DNA of 64,000 bases, taken from contig NC_068937.1 of NCBI RefSeq assembly GCF_016801865.2, positions 69,047,930-69,111,929 of the forward strand, given 5' to 3'. Position 1 is the first letter of the stretch. Every line of letters starts with the position of its first letter. The notes under the pieces were generated by a model that was not told where the DNA came from, did no database searches, and saw only the letters and a program-made list of their open reading frames with translations. Shown here in pieces: positions 1 to 11,290 of this stretch. The stretch is from Culex pipiens pallens (lineage: Eukaryota; Arthropoda; Insecta; Diptera; Culicidae). The translations under genes were made by a program, and so were the position numbers.

Positions 1-1278
1 TTTGCCGCAAGTGGTGGCCAACAGACGGAACGCGAGTATCACTGCCGAGACGATTTTCCTTGGATTCGCCGTTCCGTCGACAGTCTCCACCATTCCGCCG
101 ATTTGGATCGTATAAGAAACTCCATGACAAAAGGTCGAAGAAAAAAAATCCAGGTTTGTACGAAATTGAATCAGGCAAGTTGGAGAAAGACCGACGAGTT
201 GATGTACACGGTCAAGGTGACCAAGAAGAAGAAGGAACGTTCGTTTGAACTCTTCGAATCGCCTCGATCCTCCGTCCTCGCCCTTCCTGATAATCGGGTC
301 CTCTTTCGGTCGGAACGTGCTGGCTTGGATCTCTTCTGACTGGAGGTTGCCGGAACTATCAGCAGCGAAGATCCCGAACCCGCGAGGTGACAGGCTCCTG
401 CTCCTCCTCCTGCCGGCCCTTCGTATCACGTCGCAAATTGTAGCCCTTTGCGCTCGTTGAATTACTCTTACAGCACCTCGAGCGTTTCGCGCACAAAGTT
501 GAAGAACGTCAACAAAAGCAAAAAAAATGAATAATATTTCTCTCACAGAAACCAAAAACAAAACAAAAAACTTACTGACTATAACACACTGGGACCTGAA
601 CTTTTGGAGGAAGATCCGGAAAACTGCGGATTTAATCCGGGCAAAACAAAAAGCTGCGCGAGAAAAAATTCCAACTGTCAAACGTGAAGAAGGAAGAATC
701 TCCGCTATTAAAACAAAGTAGAAGAGGAAGACAGCAGTTCGATAGGGAGGCTCACACATACATTTAAATGGGTTTGATATGTGTTGGTGATGTTTACGAA
801 ATTTGAACGTTCGATGTTCAAAGGTATGAACATCGAATGGTCAAAGCCGAATGCGCATCCGATGTTCACCGGATAAGGTTTGCGTGTACTAAATTGTCTG
901 TAACAAAAATCTGGGTGCAAAAGCTATGGTTGATGTGCACCGTTAACGGCACATAAATTGTCTGTTTTGATAAATATTCTCTGCTATTTTTTGGTTTGCG
1001 TCCTGGGGATGTCTGAATCCATCTGGTGGCGAAAAGTGGTACTAGCACTAGCCGTGATGATGTACGGTGGCGGCGCTAGTGATGAATAGTGCAAGCAGTA
1101 AACAGCTGCGTGTGATGTCACGCACACATTCAAAAGAGCTGTCAAAATGTCAGAAAAACACGTTGAACTTCGGATGGTCAACGCGCTTTGCGCATCGAAC
1201 GTTCATGATCGTTTATGACCATTCGATGCTCAAAATTTTGAAACCAATGGTCAGTAAATTCGCATTGGCAGTTTTGCG
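1..1278. other. unassigned sequence, possible gene debris
   Basis: I recognise no gene here. A plus-strand frame is open from base 1 to 339 (112 codons, lysine and arginine rich) and may be the tail of something beginning outside the window, but it has no motif I can name. Positions 897-945 (the segment around CTGTAACAAAAATCT and TTGATGTGCACCGTT) recur near 46141-46190, so part of this stretch is a dispersed repeat. Small frames at 527-721 and 1067-1567 have no recognisable domain and the second runs into the repeat at 1279. Confidence 0.5.
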
Positions 1279-1575
1279 CGAGGGGGATGACACTCCGCGA
1301 TTTCATTCAAATCGTGCCAAATCGCACCAAATTCCTTCATCTTTGCTCATCGTACCTTCATCGCGGTCGTTTTTAGCTCATCGTGCCAAATCGCGCCAAA
1401 TCGCGCTCATCGTGCTCATCGTGCTCATCGTGCTCAGATCGTGCTCGAATGAAAATTTTCATTCATGCAGTCAGAGTTGCCAGAAATTATTCGTTCTAGC
1501 AGTTTCCCATGAAATTGGGCGCACTGCTTCAATGTTTACTTTTGTTGATTCGAGCAGAATGATGTAAATAAACTA
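1279..1575 (+). repeat. 9-bp-periodic repeat family, copy A
   Basis: The copy starts with CGAGGGGGATGACACT and contains tandem GCTCATCGT / TCGTGCCAAATCGC units (about 9-10 bp period at 1380-1440), then ATTTTCATTC and the conserved block GTTTCCCATGAAATTGGGC, and ends near TTGATTCGAGCAG. The reverse complement of 31885-32171 aligns end to end by eye with few differences. Two further copies share the CGAGGGGGATG end and the periodic core (5140-5381, 14442-14690). No coding capacity is evident. Confidence 0.85.
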
Positions 1576-2413
1576 AATTGTTTTTTTCAGGACGGATTGC
1601 GGTAGAATCATAAAACGGGATTGTTAAGGCCGGAACCAGGCCGGAACTATTTCGTCTGCGATGACCTGGAGCCTGCTTCGGTTTTTATTAATTGTTTATT
1701 GTTTCCTTTCGTTTGGGCAAGTTGAGTTCAAAAACTGCAACCCCCGATTCAACGAAAATGCAGCCCTAAACCAGACTACGGCTACGTCCACTTCCGGCTG
1801 AGCTTCCCTAAAACCACTAAGCAGCCGTATACGACGCCGTATCATCAAGAATGCGACCAAAACCAAGGAAAAGCTGAAAAAAAAAACTCAATAAATCGAC
1901 AACGACTCCACTGCCACAGGTGACAAACCGGAAGATGACGTCAAAGGCTCCGCCAAATTGGACAAGGACAATTTGCAGTCGAAGAGAACGTTAGCCAAAC
2001 GGCGGTCCGGAAAAGCGTGACGATGTGCAGGAGAATCCGAACAAACAAATCCGGAGGAGAGTCGAATGTGGAGTGCGAGTTGTCATGATGGGAAGATGAG
2101 CATCGAGCAGCAGGACGTGAAGGCACGGCGTCAACGTACCGTGAGTCTGCCCGGACGCGTTCATCGCGGTTGAGTTGATGGCCGGGAATAACAAGATGTG
2201 CTGCGACGCGTTTACCGAGCGGATCAACAGCAGGCCATTGACGACCCAGGCACGCGTGGCTAGGTGATGCAGGTTGCCTTTTTTTTGCGCCAACGCAAAG
2301 TGTCCAAGGGCGCAAGACCGTCGGTCCTTACCGCATCAGCAGTACATTCACCACATTGCCCTTCAAATTTCCACACGACCTCAAAACTTAATACAACGTT
2401 TCAAATTCCACTT
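1576..2413. other. unassigned gene-like debris downstream of repeat copy A
   Basis: GC-richer than the flanks and broken by stops in all frames. The block around 1640-1650 (GCCGGAACTATTTCG) resembles a block near 31780-31790 on the minus strand (GCCGGAACTACTTCG), which also lies just downstream of a copy of the 9-bp-periodic repeat. Lysine-rich tracts near 1850-1890 suggest former coding sequence, but I cannot name it. Confidence 0.4.
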
Positions 2414-2504
2414 CCCACTGAGAATTTTGGCTCGAGCCTCGACTCGATTCAGGCTCGATCTCGAGCCAGATCGACTCGAGGCTCGAGCCAAAATTCTCAG
2501 TGGG
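2414..2504. repeat. 91-bp palindromic element with 34-bp inverted arms
   Basis: The arms 2414-2447 and 2471-2504 both read CCCACTGAGAATTTTGGCTC onward when one is reverse-complemented and differ at one base; the loop is 23 nt. The arm is rich in CTCGAG/GACTCGA. It sits at the edge of the PIG-O-like remnant. No target duplication is evident. Confidence 0.9.
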
Positions 2505-3290
2505 TTATAGCACCACAGCTTTGACCGGCACCCCGGCACCCAATCCGGTCGCCTTCCGGGACGTTCACCAGGCAGTCGGTGCAGTTGCCCTGCTCCTCGT
2601 GACACCGGAAGTGCCCACTGCAGATGCGAACCAGCGCTATTCCGAGCAACGCTAGTGCGAGTAGTTTTGGAAAGGGCGGACCAGCGCAAGGCAAAAATCG
2701 TGGTTGCTTTTTTGACGTTGTAGATGGCCAACAGGAAGGGCTAACCAGTACGTACGAGAGGATCTTTTGTTCTAGCACGATGGAGATGTTCGAGCAGAGC
2801 ACGCACGTCGTGAAGGCGAAGTAGATTCGGTTGATGAAGTTTTTTCAGCGTTTCTGCTGGCTGATGTTTTTGGTGATGTTGGTCAAATATTTAATGATTT
2901 GGAACAATAGGATACCGATGAAGGCGACAGAGGCGGTTGAGGTGAAGCCGAAATCGCGGCGAAAGAAGACCCCGAACGTTCCGTCCACTACGATGCAGTA
3001 GATGGTGGTTCCATTGAATATTCGAGCGAGCTGGAGGGCGCTCGAGTTGGTGATTTGACCCAGGTTTCGTGGCACCTTTCGGGGATGTCTTTGAGGTAGT
3101 GGAGAAGGTCGCAGGAGATGCTTTGGAAGGCGGCCTCCGCGAAGACGGTGTTGACGCGCTGCGTGAGCATCAGGAATTTGTTGTCCAGATCGTCAAGTTG
3201 GTCAACGCCGAACGTTCCGCGGTTTGCTTCGGCGTACTGCTGGAAGTAGTTTTGGGTTTGGTCCCGCTCAATTGTTAAATCTATAAAACG
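2505..3290 (-). pseudogene. GPI ethanolamine phosphate transferase 3 (PIG-O-like) remnant
   Basis: Intact PIG-O adds ethanolamine phosphate to the third mannose of the GPI anchor in the ER membrane. Read from 3280 down, the minus strand encodes NYFQQYAEANRGTFG, LTQRVNTVFAEAAFQ and then CHETWVK, matching in order the end of the luminal alkaline-phosphatase-like domain and the conserved C-x4-W before the membrane part. After a frameshift come hydrophobic segments (about 3070-2850), and further down a membrane segment followed by HFRCHEEQGNC, comparable to the HRCPEE-C motif of the family's membrane domain. Stops and frameshifts separate the three blocks, and most of the roughly 1,000-residue protein is absent. 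The name comes from remembered family features; an orthologue alignment would settle PIG-O against PIG-G. Confidence 0.6.
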
Positions 3291-3480
3291 CTTATTTGAT
3301 CAAACACATTATATTTCAGATTTGGTAAATTTTAAGCGAAGCCTGAACCTGAACACTACTACAATTGCACACTCAACTGCTTCTTCAAGTTTCTACTGAA
3401 TGCGCGGTTACTGCTCCGAGCTGGGGTCTTTCTAAGCTGGTCAAACGGCGTTTCTAGTGGTATAAAAAGTGTATCCGATT
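3291..3480. other. no recognisable feature
   Basis: AT-rich stretch between two minus-strand remnants. On the minus strand TTTTATAG at about 3282-3289 could be a relic splice acceptor for the PIG-O-like block. Nothing else is supported. Confidence 0.4.
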
Positions 3481-5110
3481 CCACATGCTCGGCAGCAGCA
3501 ACTCTTGGACGATCACGTGTACAAGCTCGCGTGGATTACCTTGGCGATTCACTCAAATGTCTCGTAGTTGCACATGGTTTCCCGCGAGCCGTTCGCCACC
3601 TCCGCCGAACCATCCTCTCGAGCAACTCCGCAGCCGAAGCTTGTCCGAGATCTTATGGTTCGGGTCGAATGTCATCGGATGGCCAGCCGCGGCCGCTTTC
3701 TGCCGAAAATCACACTGCTCGACGTCGGCCAGGTCGTCTCCGATTGGCGACGACGTCCCTGACGTCACCAGCTGGTTCTGGTTGCCTGCCCATCGCGTCT
3801 TGCAGAACTCGTTCATGCCGATTAGGTTCGCGTACGCGTCAAGGTCCTGACAGCTGAGGTTGTTTGCCATTTCCTAATGGTTTTTAAAGAACCGTTTTTA
3901 GATTCAGCAAGATTATTATAGTGTCGACTTGCTTACCAATCGGCAATCGGTATATCGGGGCAACCGTTGAGCGCGTTGATGCACTCGACCCATCGTAGTT
4001 GTAGATGGTTACCCGCGAGCCGTCCACCGCCACCACCAAACCATCCTCCGGGTTGACCGTCTCGAGCGACTGGTTCAGATAGGGTTGATTTCTACGATGC
4101 ACTCCGACATGGTTTCGTTCGTCCTCGTGTCGTCTTTCCATGTCGTCCTTCATGTCGTGCGCTATAGCCGTATGCTGAATGATATTGGACACGTGCACCT
4201 AGACAAACCCGCGTGGGCATGGGCAGTAGGTCCGACCGGATGTCGTGACCTCGTGAAGTTCGGCGTCTGAAAAATGTGCAAAGAAGAAAAATAGCGAGAA
4301 TGTTAATTACGGTAGTCAAGTGGCGCCGGGCTCTACGAGCACGTGTGAGTCCTCAATGTAGGGCAGTCTTTTACCATTGGACGACGGTCCGTCCGCAGCT
4401 GAATGGTGGTATATCCGGGGGGACCTGGGCTATTTGGTTGCATAGCTAGTTGAGCAGCTTATCGTGCTCGGAACTGATGCTGCTGCTATTTCCAACAGCC
4501 GTGGCCACAGTTACAGCTGCTGCAAGTGGTACAGCGGATCACTTCGGTTGTTGCTACTGGTCGTTGTCGTGGGTCTTCCGCCACTCAAGCTCGAGCTGCT
4601 TCTTGCCGGGCTGTTACTTAACGAGATACCACTGCTACTTTTATCGGAAACCTTCTCTCTGGCAGCACGCGGCACTGCTCGTGGCCTTACTGGTTGCGGT
4701 CGTGGCCGCCGGCGTGTATGCAAAACCACCGAATCAACCGGCCAGCTCGAGCGATTGTGCGTCCAGCTAACTGATTGGGTTGTTCGTAGTCTGGATGACG
4801 TTCTCTGGCACCGATTCTACGAAAACCATAATCTGGGAGGAATGTGGCAAGGAAGGCAGGGGATCGGGTTGGAATTGGGCTCAAAGAGTGCGGGTTCCAC
4901 GACGATTTCCAGCTCAAGGACTCATCTGGAGCGTCGACATGGGATGTCGCTTGGGCTGGCGAATCGACGGCGGTGACTTCCTCGCCTTTCACAGGGGTCA
5001 TTCCGGCTTGGTCTTCTTCGGCGAAAATTCTCGAGGCCGCCGTCCATCTCTTTCATGGCGGGCTTTCGGGTGTCCTTCTTCCTGGTTTTGGAAATCCGGT
5101 GGAAAATTTA
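3481..5110 (-). pseudogene. unrecognised gene X, broken copy 1
   Basis: Read on the minus strand, this stretch aligns by eye with 14730-16560 on the plus strand. The clearest matches are GAGGAAGTCACCGCCGTCGA (near 4970), AATAGCAGCAGCATCAG (near 4490), ACTAACATTCTCGC-type intron sequence ending in TTTTTCAG (near 4280), and GAACGAAACCATGTC followed by ACGGCTCGCGGGTAACCAT (4110-4010). A second module at 3490-3870 encodes NQNQLVTSGTSS and recurs at 30060-30345. Stops and frame changes break every block, so this is a relic with at least one intron rather than a processed copy. The frame after the intron in copy 2 weakly resembles a Tctex1/dynein light-chain domain; I do not name the gene. Confidence 0.6.
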
Positions 5111-5139
5111 TCCTCCAACATCCACTTTTCCCACGTGTT

Positions 5140-5381
5140 TATTTTGTTTTGTTTTGCTCTTTCACTGCTCGAATTGAATTTCAGCAAGACCTGTCATTTG
5201 GTTGCTGTCAAACTCATTCGAGCAGTGTACAGCTCACATCGCGCGATTTTTCTACATCGCGCTCACATCGCGGTGAAATCGCGCCAGATCGCGCTCATTC
5301 TTGGCAATCGTGGCAGATCGCGTTCATCGAAGGTCATCGCAGTTGAATCGCGAGCTCATCGCGGGAGTGTCATCCCCCTCG
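5140..5381 (-). repeat. 9-bp-periodic repeat family, copy B
   Basis: On the minus strand it begins CGAGGGGGATGACACTCCC at 5381 and ends near CACTGCTCGAAT/CAGTGAAAGAGC. The core consists of CGCGATC-type units. It is closest to copy C (14442-14690), with which it shares the block around GAGTTTGACAGCAACCAAAT. It lies directly upstream, in sense orientation, of gene X copy 1. Confidence 0.82.
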
Positions 5382-5600
5382 GTTTTGCGTGCAGTTAGAT
5401 GATGTAGTTGAAATGTCGAGATCGTTTTTCTCGTTTGTCGAGTATTTGATACACATTACAGCTGGGTTTCATTGTTCTTTGTTTGTAATTGTTTAATGAG
5501 AAGATTCGCTAGATATACATTATCCTTCAATTCGACCAGTCGTTTCCCGTGAAAAGACCTCCGCTAAGCAATTTAGCTCGTAAAGCATGGCAATGAATGT
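5382..5600. other. host sequence flanking a hAT insertion
   Basis: No gene. The last eight bases, ATGAATGT (5593-5600), are the left target duplication of the hAT element that follows. Confidence 0.6.
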
Positions 5601-6702
5601 CAAGGGTTTCCAGAAGCGTTTATTACTTGCCAGTCTGTCAATTAATTACTCAAATTACTGGGCCAAAATGATCAATTACTTAATTACTTTCAATTTAATA
5701 AATAACTGTTTACTGTACTATTTTAATTCAAAATATGAAAAAATGTTAAATTAATTAGCTTTAAATAGTTTTCAGTTTAATGCAAGTCAAATGCCATTAC
5801 AATATTTAATTTGTTGGCCCTGATTTTTCGACTATGAACTATGAAATTCATCAAAAAACGTTAAGCCATTTTCGATTCCGAATTTCGTTTTGCATTTTAA
5901 AATGTGTTTGGAAAATTGGTTTCAAATTGGTTTGACATTATTTTGGTTTTTTCTCAAGCATCATATTAAAAACAAATCCGTTTCTAAAAATGCGGATAAT
6001 GTGAAATGTGACATTTACGATGATTTTAATTTCTGCATCTGAATTTCAGTCGATTCTAATTTCACAAAGTTTGATTTTTAACCTTTTGACATTGGTCTCA
6101 GAAATGATCACAAATTTTTCAGGAAAACTCCTTAGCTTATTAATAAGAGATATTTCAAGACTGTCAGTTTCTGCAGATTATGAAAATTTTTACCAAATTG
6201 CAACCACTTCAAAACTTTGCTTTTATCAATATAAATTAAGTACATTTCGGTTTTAAATATTTGATCCACCTCATGTTGGCTGCCTATTAGAAGGAAAAAC
6301 AAAAAGGTAAATAAACAATTCTGGAGCAACATTTGAAAAGGGTGCATAAGCATTTTGACAGCCAGAACTATTTTGCGAATTCGAGTCAACAAGTAACTAT
6401 TTTACAAAACCCGCAGTGTTAAAGGGTAGCTGAGAAGGCCAACTATAGTTTATATATTGTTTAACATTTTAAGTAAAAAAAAAAATAAAAATAAAAATTA
6501 CAAAGTTTCGTTGAACAGGTACCATTTTTGAAATTTTAAATTACTTTAATTACTTAAAAATTACTTTAATTACCAAATAATTACTTAAAGTTACTATTAT
6601 TAACATTAATTACTAAGTAATTAATGAGTTACCGAATTACCAGCTTAAAATCAAGGTAATTAATAATTACTTGCCAGTCTGAGGGCTTGCTGGAAACCCT
6701 TG
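5601..6702. mobile_element. nonautonomous hAT element, 1,102 bp
   Basis: The left end is CAAGGGTTTCCAGAAGC and the right end GCTTGCTGGAAACCCTTG, inverted repeats identical over the outer 13 bp. Exact 8-bp duplications ATGAATGT flank it (5593-5600 and 6703-6710), the hallmark of hAT transposition. The interior is AT-rich with many TTACTTAATTAC-type subterminal repeats near both ends and no transposase. The motif TTACTTGCCAGTCTG occurs near both ends in direct orientation. Confidence 0.92.
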
Positions 6703-6846
6703 ATGAATGTGGCTTTATCCCATATCCCCGAGCTTTTCAAGCCACTTTCCCTAATCCCATATCCCCGAATATTCTTCATCCCCGAAAATCATTTTATCGA
6801 TTGTCATAAACTTCCCCGAAAATTCAATTTTCCCGAATGTCATAAT
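6703..6846. other. host spacer with CCCCGAA repeats between two hAT elements
   Basis: Contains repeated ATCCCCGAA/TTCCCCGAA motifs, continuing after 8938. The last eight bases GTCATAAT (6839-6846) are the target duplication of the next element. Confidence 0.6.
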
Positions 6847-8930
6847 CAGGGCTGCGGAGTCGGGTCATATTTCAAGCGACTCCGACTCCGACTCCGACTC
6901 CGGCTTTCTGAGTTAAGCCGACTCCGACTCCGACTCCGGCTCCGGCTTTCCACAAATTGATAACTCCGGCTGCGACTCCGACTCCGGCCTTCCAACTCTA
7001 GCCGACTCCAACTCCGACTCCGACTCCAGCTTTCCACAAATTGTTGACTCCGGCTCCGACTCCGACTCCGACACCTAATCTTTAGAATCTTTTAGAAAAC
7101 AGTTAGAGTCCCATTTTTTGTATTAAGTCCTGTAGAAAAGTTATGCAAGTTAACAAGACCTAAACTAATCTGATCGTTTCAATAGTTTCTTCAAAAAGCC
7201 AAAAAAAAACTTGTTGGAAATTTTGTTAACTTTGCATAACATTTCTACAAGACCTAATGCCAAAAGTGGGACTCTAACTCTAGAGTTTTTTTATTAGGTC
7301 CTATAAACATATGAAAGACAATAGTTTATTGGTCCTTTTCAAAAAAAAAACTCTGGAACTGTTTTCTTTTCAGAGTTATGACAATTTCCGTAAAAAAGTC
7401 GAAGCAAAAAATGTTCACGTGTAGTGGATCCTTAAGGATCAACACTTTATGAGAAATTGTAAACATTGAGGTAATCGATATATCTAATAAATTCAATGAT
7501 TATTTCGAAATTAGTTGGAAATTAATTTCGATATTTTTTGTTTGTTTCAAATGTTTTCAGCAGGACACTTTGATTTATTTTTATTCACATACAAAATGAG
7601 CATTTTGCGTTCCAAGAAGTAGATTGATACTGCCCATGTTTGCATAAATGTCCCTGAGAAAAACGCATTTCTAATTTCTAGAAAAAAGTACTGGATGTTA
7701 TATGCTCTTTTGAAAGAGCACACGATTTTGAATCAAACTGCATCAATAACTCAAAAACGATGAAAATGCATATGGGACATTTATGTGATAAGGGGCAGTA
7801 TAATAGTTGATAATTTATTAGTAGAGTTATAATGTCAATTTTACAAATGTTTTTAAATATATTTTTTTTCGTTAGTACCGATAGTGAACCTTTATTTTCT
7901 ATTGAAAAGGATCTACTTAAAATCTTAGCAATTCTATGGTAATATATTGACATTAAGTTGAATTAAAGTTTTCAAAATTAAGTTTAGATAAGTTTTATAT
8001 AGAATTTCCAGATTTTTATTTTTTTAATCAGTCAAGTATGCCTATTTGGAGTTGGGAGACTGGAGTTATGGTGAATTGTCAACAAATAACTTTATTTATG
8101 TTAATTTTTCGAAAGGTGTACAAACTTTTTTTGCACATTTTTTGATTTCTGTAATAGTATTTGTTATAAAACTTTTTATAGAAATTATTTTTTCATGAGC
8201 ATTTTGTAGCAAAATGTTCGGCATGAGTTTCTGAATAAAACGTAGTACTAGGTTTTTGTCAAACTTTGAATTGTTTACATGTTTCATCACAAAATGCGCA
8301 TAGGGCCCAAGGGGTGTAAATAATTTTTTTAAATACTGTAAATATAAGCAATAAGAGGCAGTAAGGAATTATTTAAATATGTTTAATTTTTTTGACTACA
8401 CAGTAACAATTGTTTACTATTGTATAAGTTATGAAACTATAGTTTAGTATATACAAACATTGACAAGAGAGGATTAACAGATTGTCATGCTGTGATCTTA
8501 GTGAAATAACACAATAAGAGCTTTCCAATCACCATGCTTCAAAAACAACATGACATCTGATAATTATCTTGATCCAAAAAATAAATTGATTAAAAAAAAT
8601 GTCAACGCAGTGCACGCGATTCAATAAATAAATTTTAAAAATTGGTAATTAACCTGAATTATAACAAATATTGAACAATACATAAGTTCATAATTTATAT
8701 AAAATATATTGATAACTCCGACTCCAGCTCCGACTCCGGGTCTATCAGAAATTTACGACTCCGGCTCCGACTCCGACTCCAGCTCATAAAATTTAGCCAG
8801 CTCCGACTCCGACTCCGACTCCAGCTATTCGAGTTTTGACGACTCCGACTCCGACTCCGACTCCAGGTCCCCAAAAAGACCCGACTCCACCGACTCCGGC
8901 TCCGACTCCGACTCCGACTCCACAGCCCTG
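6847..8930. mobile_element. nonautonomous hAT element with GACTCC hexamer arrays, 2,084 bp
   Basis: Ends CAGGGCTGCGGAGTCGG and (reverse-complemented) CAGGGCTGTGGAGTCGG are terminal inverted repeats, flanked by exact 8-bp duplications GTCATAAT (6839-6846, 8931-8938). Long arrays of GACTCC (with GGCTCC variants) fill 6880-7075 and 8713-8920. Both arrays run in the same direction, so they are not part of the inverted symmetry. The interior is AT-rich with no transposase and holds a smaller MITE (7630-7798). The apparent Arg-Ser or Leu-Arg repeat peptides are translations of the hexamers. Confidence 0.92.
7630..7798. mobile_element. 169-bp TA-flanked MITE nested in the hAT element
   Basis: Left end CTGCCCATGTTTGCATAAAT and right end ATTTATGTGATAAGGGGCAG are imperfect inverted repeats of about 26 bp, flanked by TA on both sides, as expected of Tc1/mariner-type MITEs. 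A related terminus (ACTGCCCGTGTTCGCATAAA) lies at about 20694. Confidence 0.75.
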
Positions 8931-8938
8931 GTCATAAT

Positions 8939-9078
8939 CCCTAATTTGACACATTCTCCGGGCTCCAGTGGGAAAATTTAAAAACTTGATTTACTAGCGA
9001 AATAGATATTGTGATTAGATTATGTCTAGTTTAAGGCTTGCAAAACCAACTTTTACAAACATTCAACGTACGTACACG
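8939..9078. other. host spacer
   Basis: Continuation of the host sequence interrupted by the hAT elements. No gene. Confidence 0.5.
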
Positions 9079-10232
9079 CCCAAGTAACCACAAGCACTAA
9101 ATTGAAGTATTTATTCAGTACTAAATCAGCACTCGAATGTTTTGAAGTAGTAAATAAGCTTTGCGAATGCCTCAAAGTACCAAGACTTTGCAGCATTACA
9201 ACTGGCATTAAATCACCATTTACGACCTTGAAAATGTGCTTCAAAGCATTTGATGTTTATCAACAAAGTAACCCATTCATACGGGAAACATTTCAGCCAG
9301 GCACGCTCTTATTGACTTTAATCCTTCTCCCGTTATACCGTTCCAATAAGCGTGCGGGCTAAGGCGCATTTCCCCCAGTGTGCAACAGTTTTATTTTTGC
9401 GTGAATTGGGTTCAATTCCCGCTGACTGAAGTGTTTTTTTTTTGTGGAAAACTGCAGCCTGTAATTAAGCCAATTATTTTCAAAACATATGCCCATAGCA
9501 CAAAGGACATTATCAAAAGTTCTCTGGTAAATTGAATGACTTTTCTCGCAAGCAAAAAGCTGCTTTCCGGAAGTCTGATACACTTTGTGAAATTTTGCCA
9601 CCCGTGGACCAAGCACTCCTCGGAAAAACAGTTTACGTTAGCCGTTAGCCATTACTTGTCCCTATTAACCCCAAGCCTTCCGTAATTGATTGACTGGATT
9701 GACACTTGACTGGCTGGCCGCGATTTGCTGAGTGTTTTGTCTTTAATTTCCGTGCAACGAAATGACAACGGGTTTTTCTCATGAACCAGAAGCTCTAAAC
9801 AGCAGAAAGAAAGTCTCATTAATGTTCGATGCATCAACCACATCGATTAAAACTTTCAAAACAAACACTCATTTCAGAATACGCGCCAGCCAACTGGCGC
9901 GCATCCTGGAGATCGACGAGAAAAATGCAAGAATAACATCAAAGTGTCACACTCACACATGAAACGCAACAGGAGAAAAAAAAACAGGAGGCCCACCACC
10001 AAGTGTGTGGAGCAGCTAGCTGTCCTTTTTTTTCCCTCAGCCTTGACGTCGATAAAGCAGTTTTTTTGTTGGAGCTTTCGGTGAGGCATTAAATCAGCAT
10101 CACTGTGCGCCACTTGAAATATTTCTCAAGGGAAAAGTGCTGATTTAATGTTTTGAAGCATTATTTGCTGGTATTAAATGCCAATATAATGCTGATTTAA
10201 TGCCGCTATTTAGTGCCTCGCGGTTACTTGGG
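9079..10232. mobile_element. element with CCCAAGTAACC inverted ends
   Basis: The left end CCCAAGTAACCACAAGCACT and the right end (reverse-complemented CCCAAGTAACCGCGAGGCAC) open about 90 bp of degenerate inverted subterminal sequence rich in CATTAAATCAGCA motifs. No clear target duplication and no transposase were found. Near 9350-9420 a segment with CTAAGGCGC and GGGTTCAATTCCC resembles a tRNA-Leu-type A and B box, so a SINE fragment may be embedded. Confidence 0.65.
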
Positions 10233-10780
10233 CGGTCCGATTGAGTTTACTGACCTAAGGGTGTAAAAGTTCTGTCTAGTCGGGGGTCCATCTCCCATTC
10301 ACGATCTTATTCCGTAAATGTATTTCAACTATCTAGCTAATTCTTCAAAATTAAGATATAGAAAACTATGTCCACATATCTGAGCGAGTTGTGGCGCTAT
10401 AACCACGGCAAATAGTGTCGAGGGCATTCGAGGAAATACAATGTCCCATCCCAGAGGGTCCCGGAGTACCAAACCCTCTTAGCATGGTGCTCCCAATGAA
10501 TACAACCAAAATCTCGGAGCGTATAGTCGACGACACGACAAGACACTCGGTGGAAAAACTTTTGCAAAATGTGTTCCTCACCGTGAACCGGGAAACAACC
10601 GTGAATGTCCAAAGTCACGGTAAAATTGAAGGACCCCTCGTTATTTCGTAAAATAAACTTTTTTCGCAACACTGCTTGTTTGTAATTATTTATGTTGGAT
10701 TGGAATCAGCTGTGTTTTGTTGATTGTTTTCGAGAATGATCGCACCGATCGATCGCCTTCGCGGGAGAGTGGCCACTTAG
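10233..10780. other. unassigned, probably dispersed repeat
   Basis: Contains GAAAACTATGTCCACATATC (10361-10380), which recurs at 13801-13820. Overlapping frames on both strands at 10397-10672 have no recognisable domain; from memory the text resembles untranslated sequence of mosquito repeats. No host gene is supported. Confidence 0.4.
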
Positions 10781-11290
10781 TGGCGTTGGCCGGGTACTAC
10801 GTAACCCGACTTCCGGCGCCAAAGATTTTGCACCGCACACTTGTCCGCCAGCTGGGCCCACTCGCGATGTAGGACGATCTCGTAGCTATCAGGCAGCAGA
10901 CGGGATGCTAGCAAAGCCATCGAGTTTCATTGAGGTGGGATCCGGAACGGGAACCGCTCCATAAGCTTTTGCAGCTTGAGTCTTTCCTCCTCGCGGACGC
11001 CGAACTCACAGGACAGCGAAAATATGCTGATAAGTTCAATCTCGCTAAGCGTTATCTTTAGCAGCTGGTTGCACGTCGCGACTCTGGATTCGGTTGCGCA
11101 TTTTGAAGCCGGCGAACACGAGTTGCACGTACATGGGCAGTTTCTCGATGACCATCAGTTCCTCTTCGAAGGATTATGGCTTCAACGCCGGCACGTGAAC
11201 TTCTTCGTAACCCTTGCGCTGTTTGCGAAAACATCCATCGAACAATTGGCACCGGTTGTTGGTAGTTCGTGTCGGGTTCGACTCACTAGC
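10781..11290 (-). pseudogene. Brr2/SNRNP200 U5 snRNP helicase remnant
   Basis: Brr2 is the roughly 2,100-residue Ski2-like helicase that unwinds U4/U6 in the spliceosome. Read downward from about 11255, the minus strand encodes FRKQRKGYEEVHVPALKP, then VIEKLPMYVQ and FAGFK, the conserved segment just before the first RecA domain. It then jumps to NQLLKITLSEIELISIFSLS and VREEERLKLQKLMER, which lie several hundred residues later near the first Sec63 domain, followed by a frame change and EIVLHREWAQLADK. The RecA domains with their ATPase motifs are therefore missing from between adjacent blocks. Stops (for example inside the ALKP segment) and frameshifts make this a non-functional fragment. 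The family identification is strong because block order and wording agree with SNRNP200. Confidence 0.85.

Noticed and set aside
4464..4976. 170-codon plus-strand frame
   Set aside because: It is antisense to gene X copy 1, whose protein-like wording is on the minus strand.
6846..7037. Arg-Ser repeat peptide
   Set aside because: It is the translation of the GACTCC array at the end of a hAT element.
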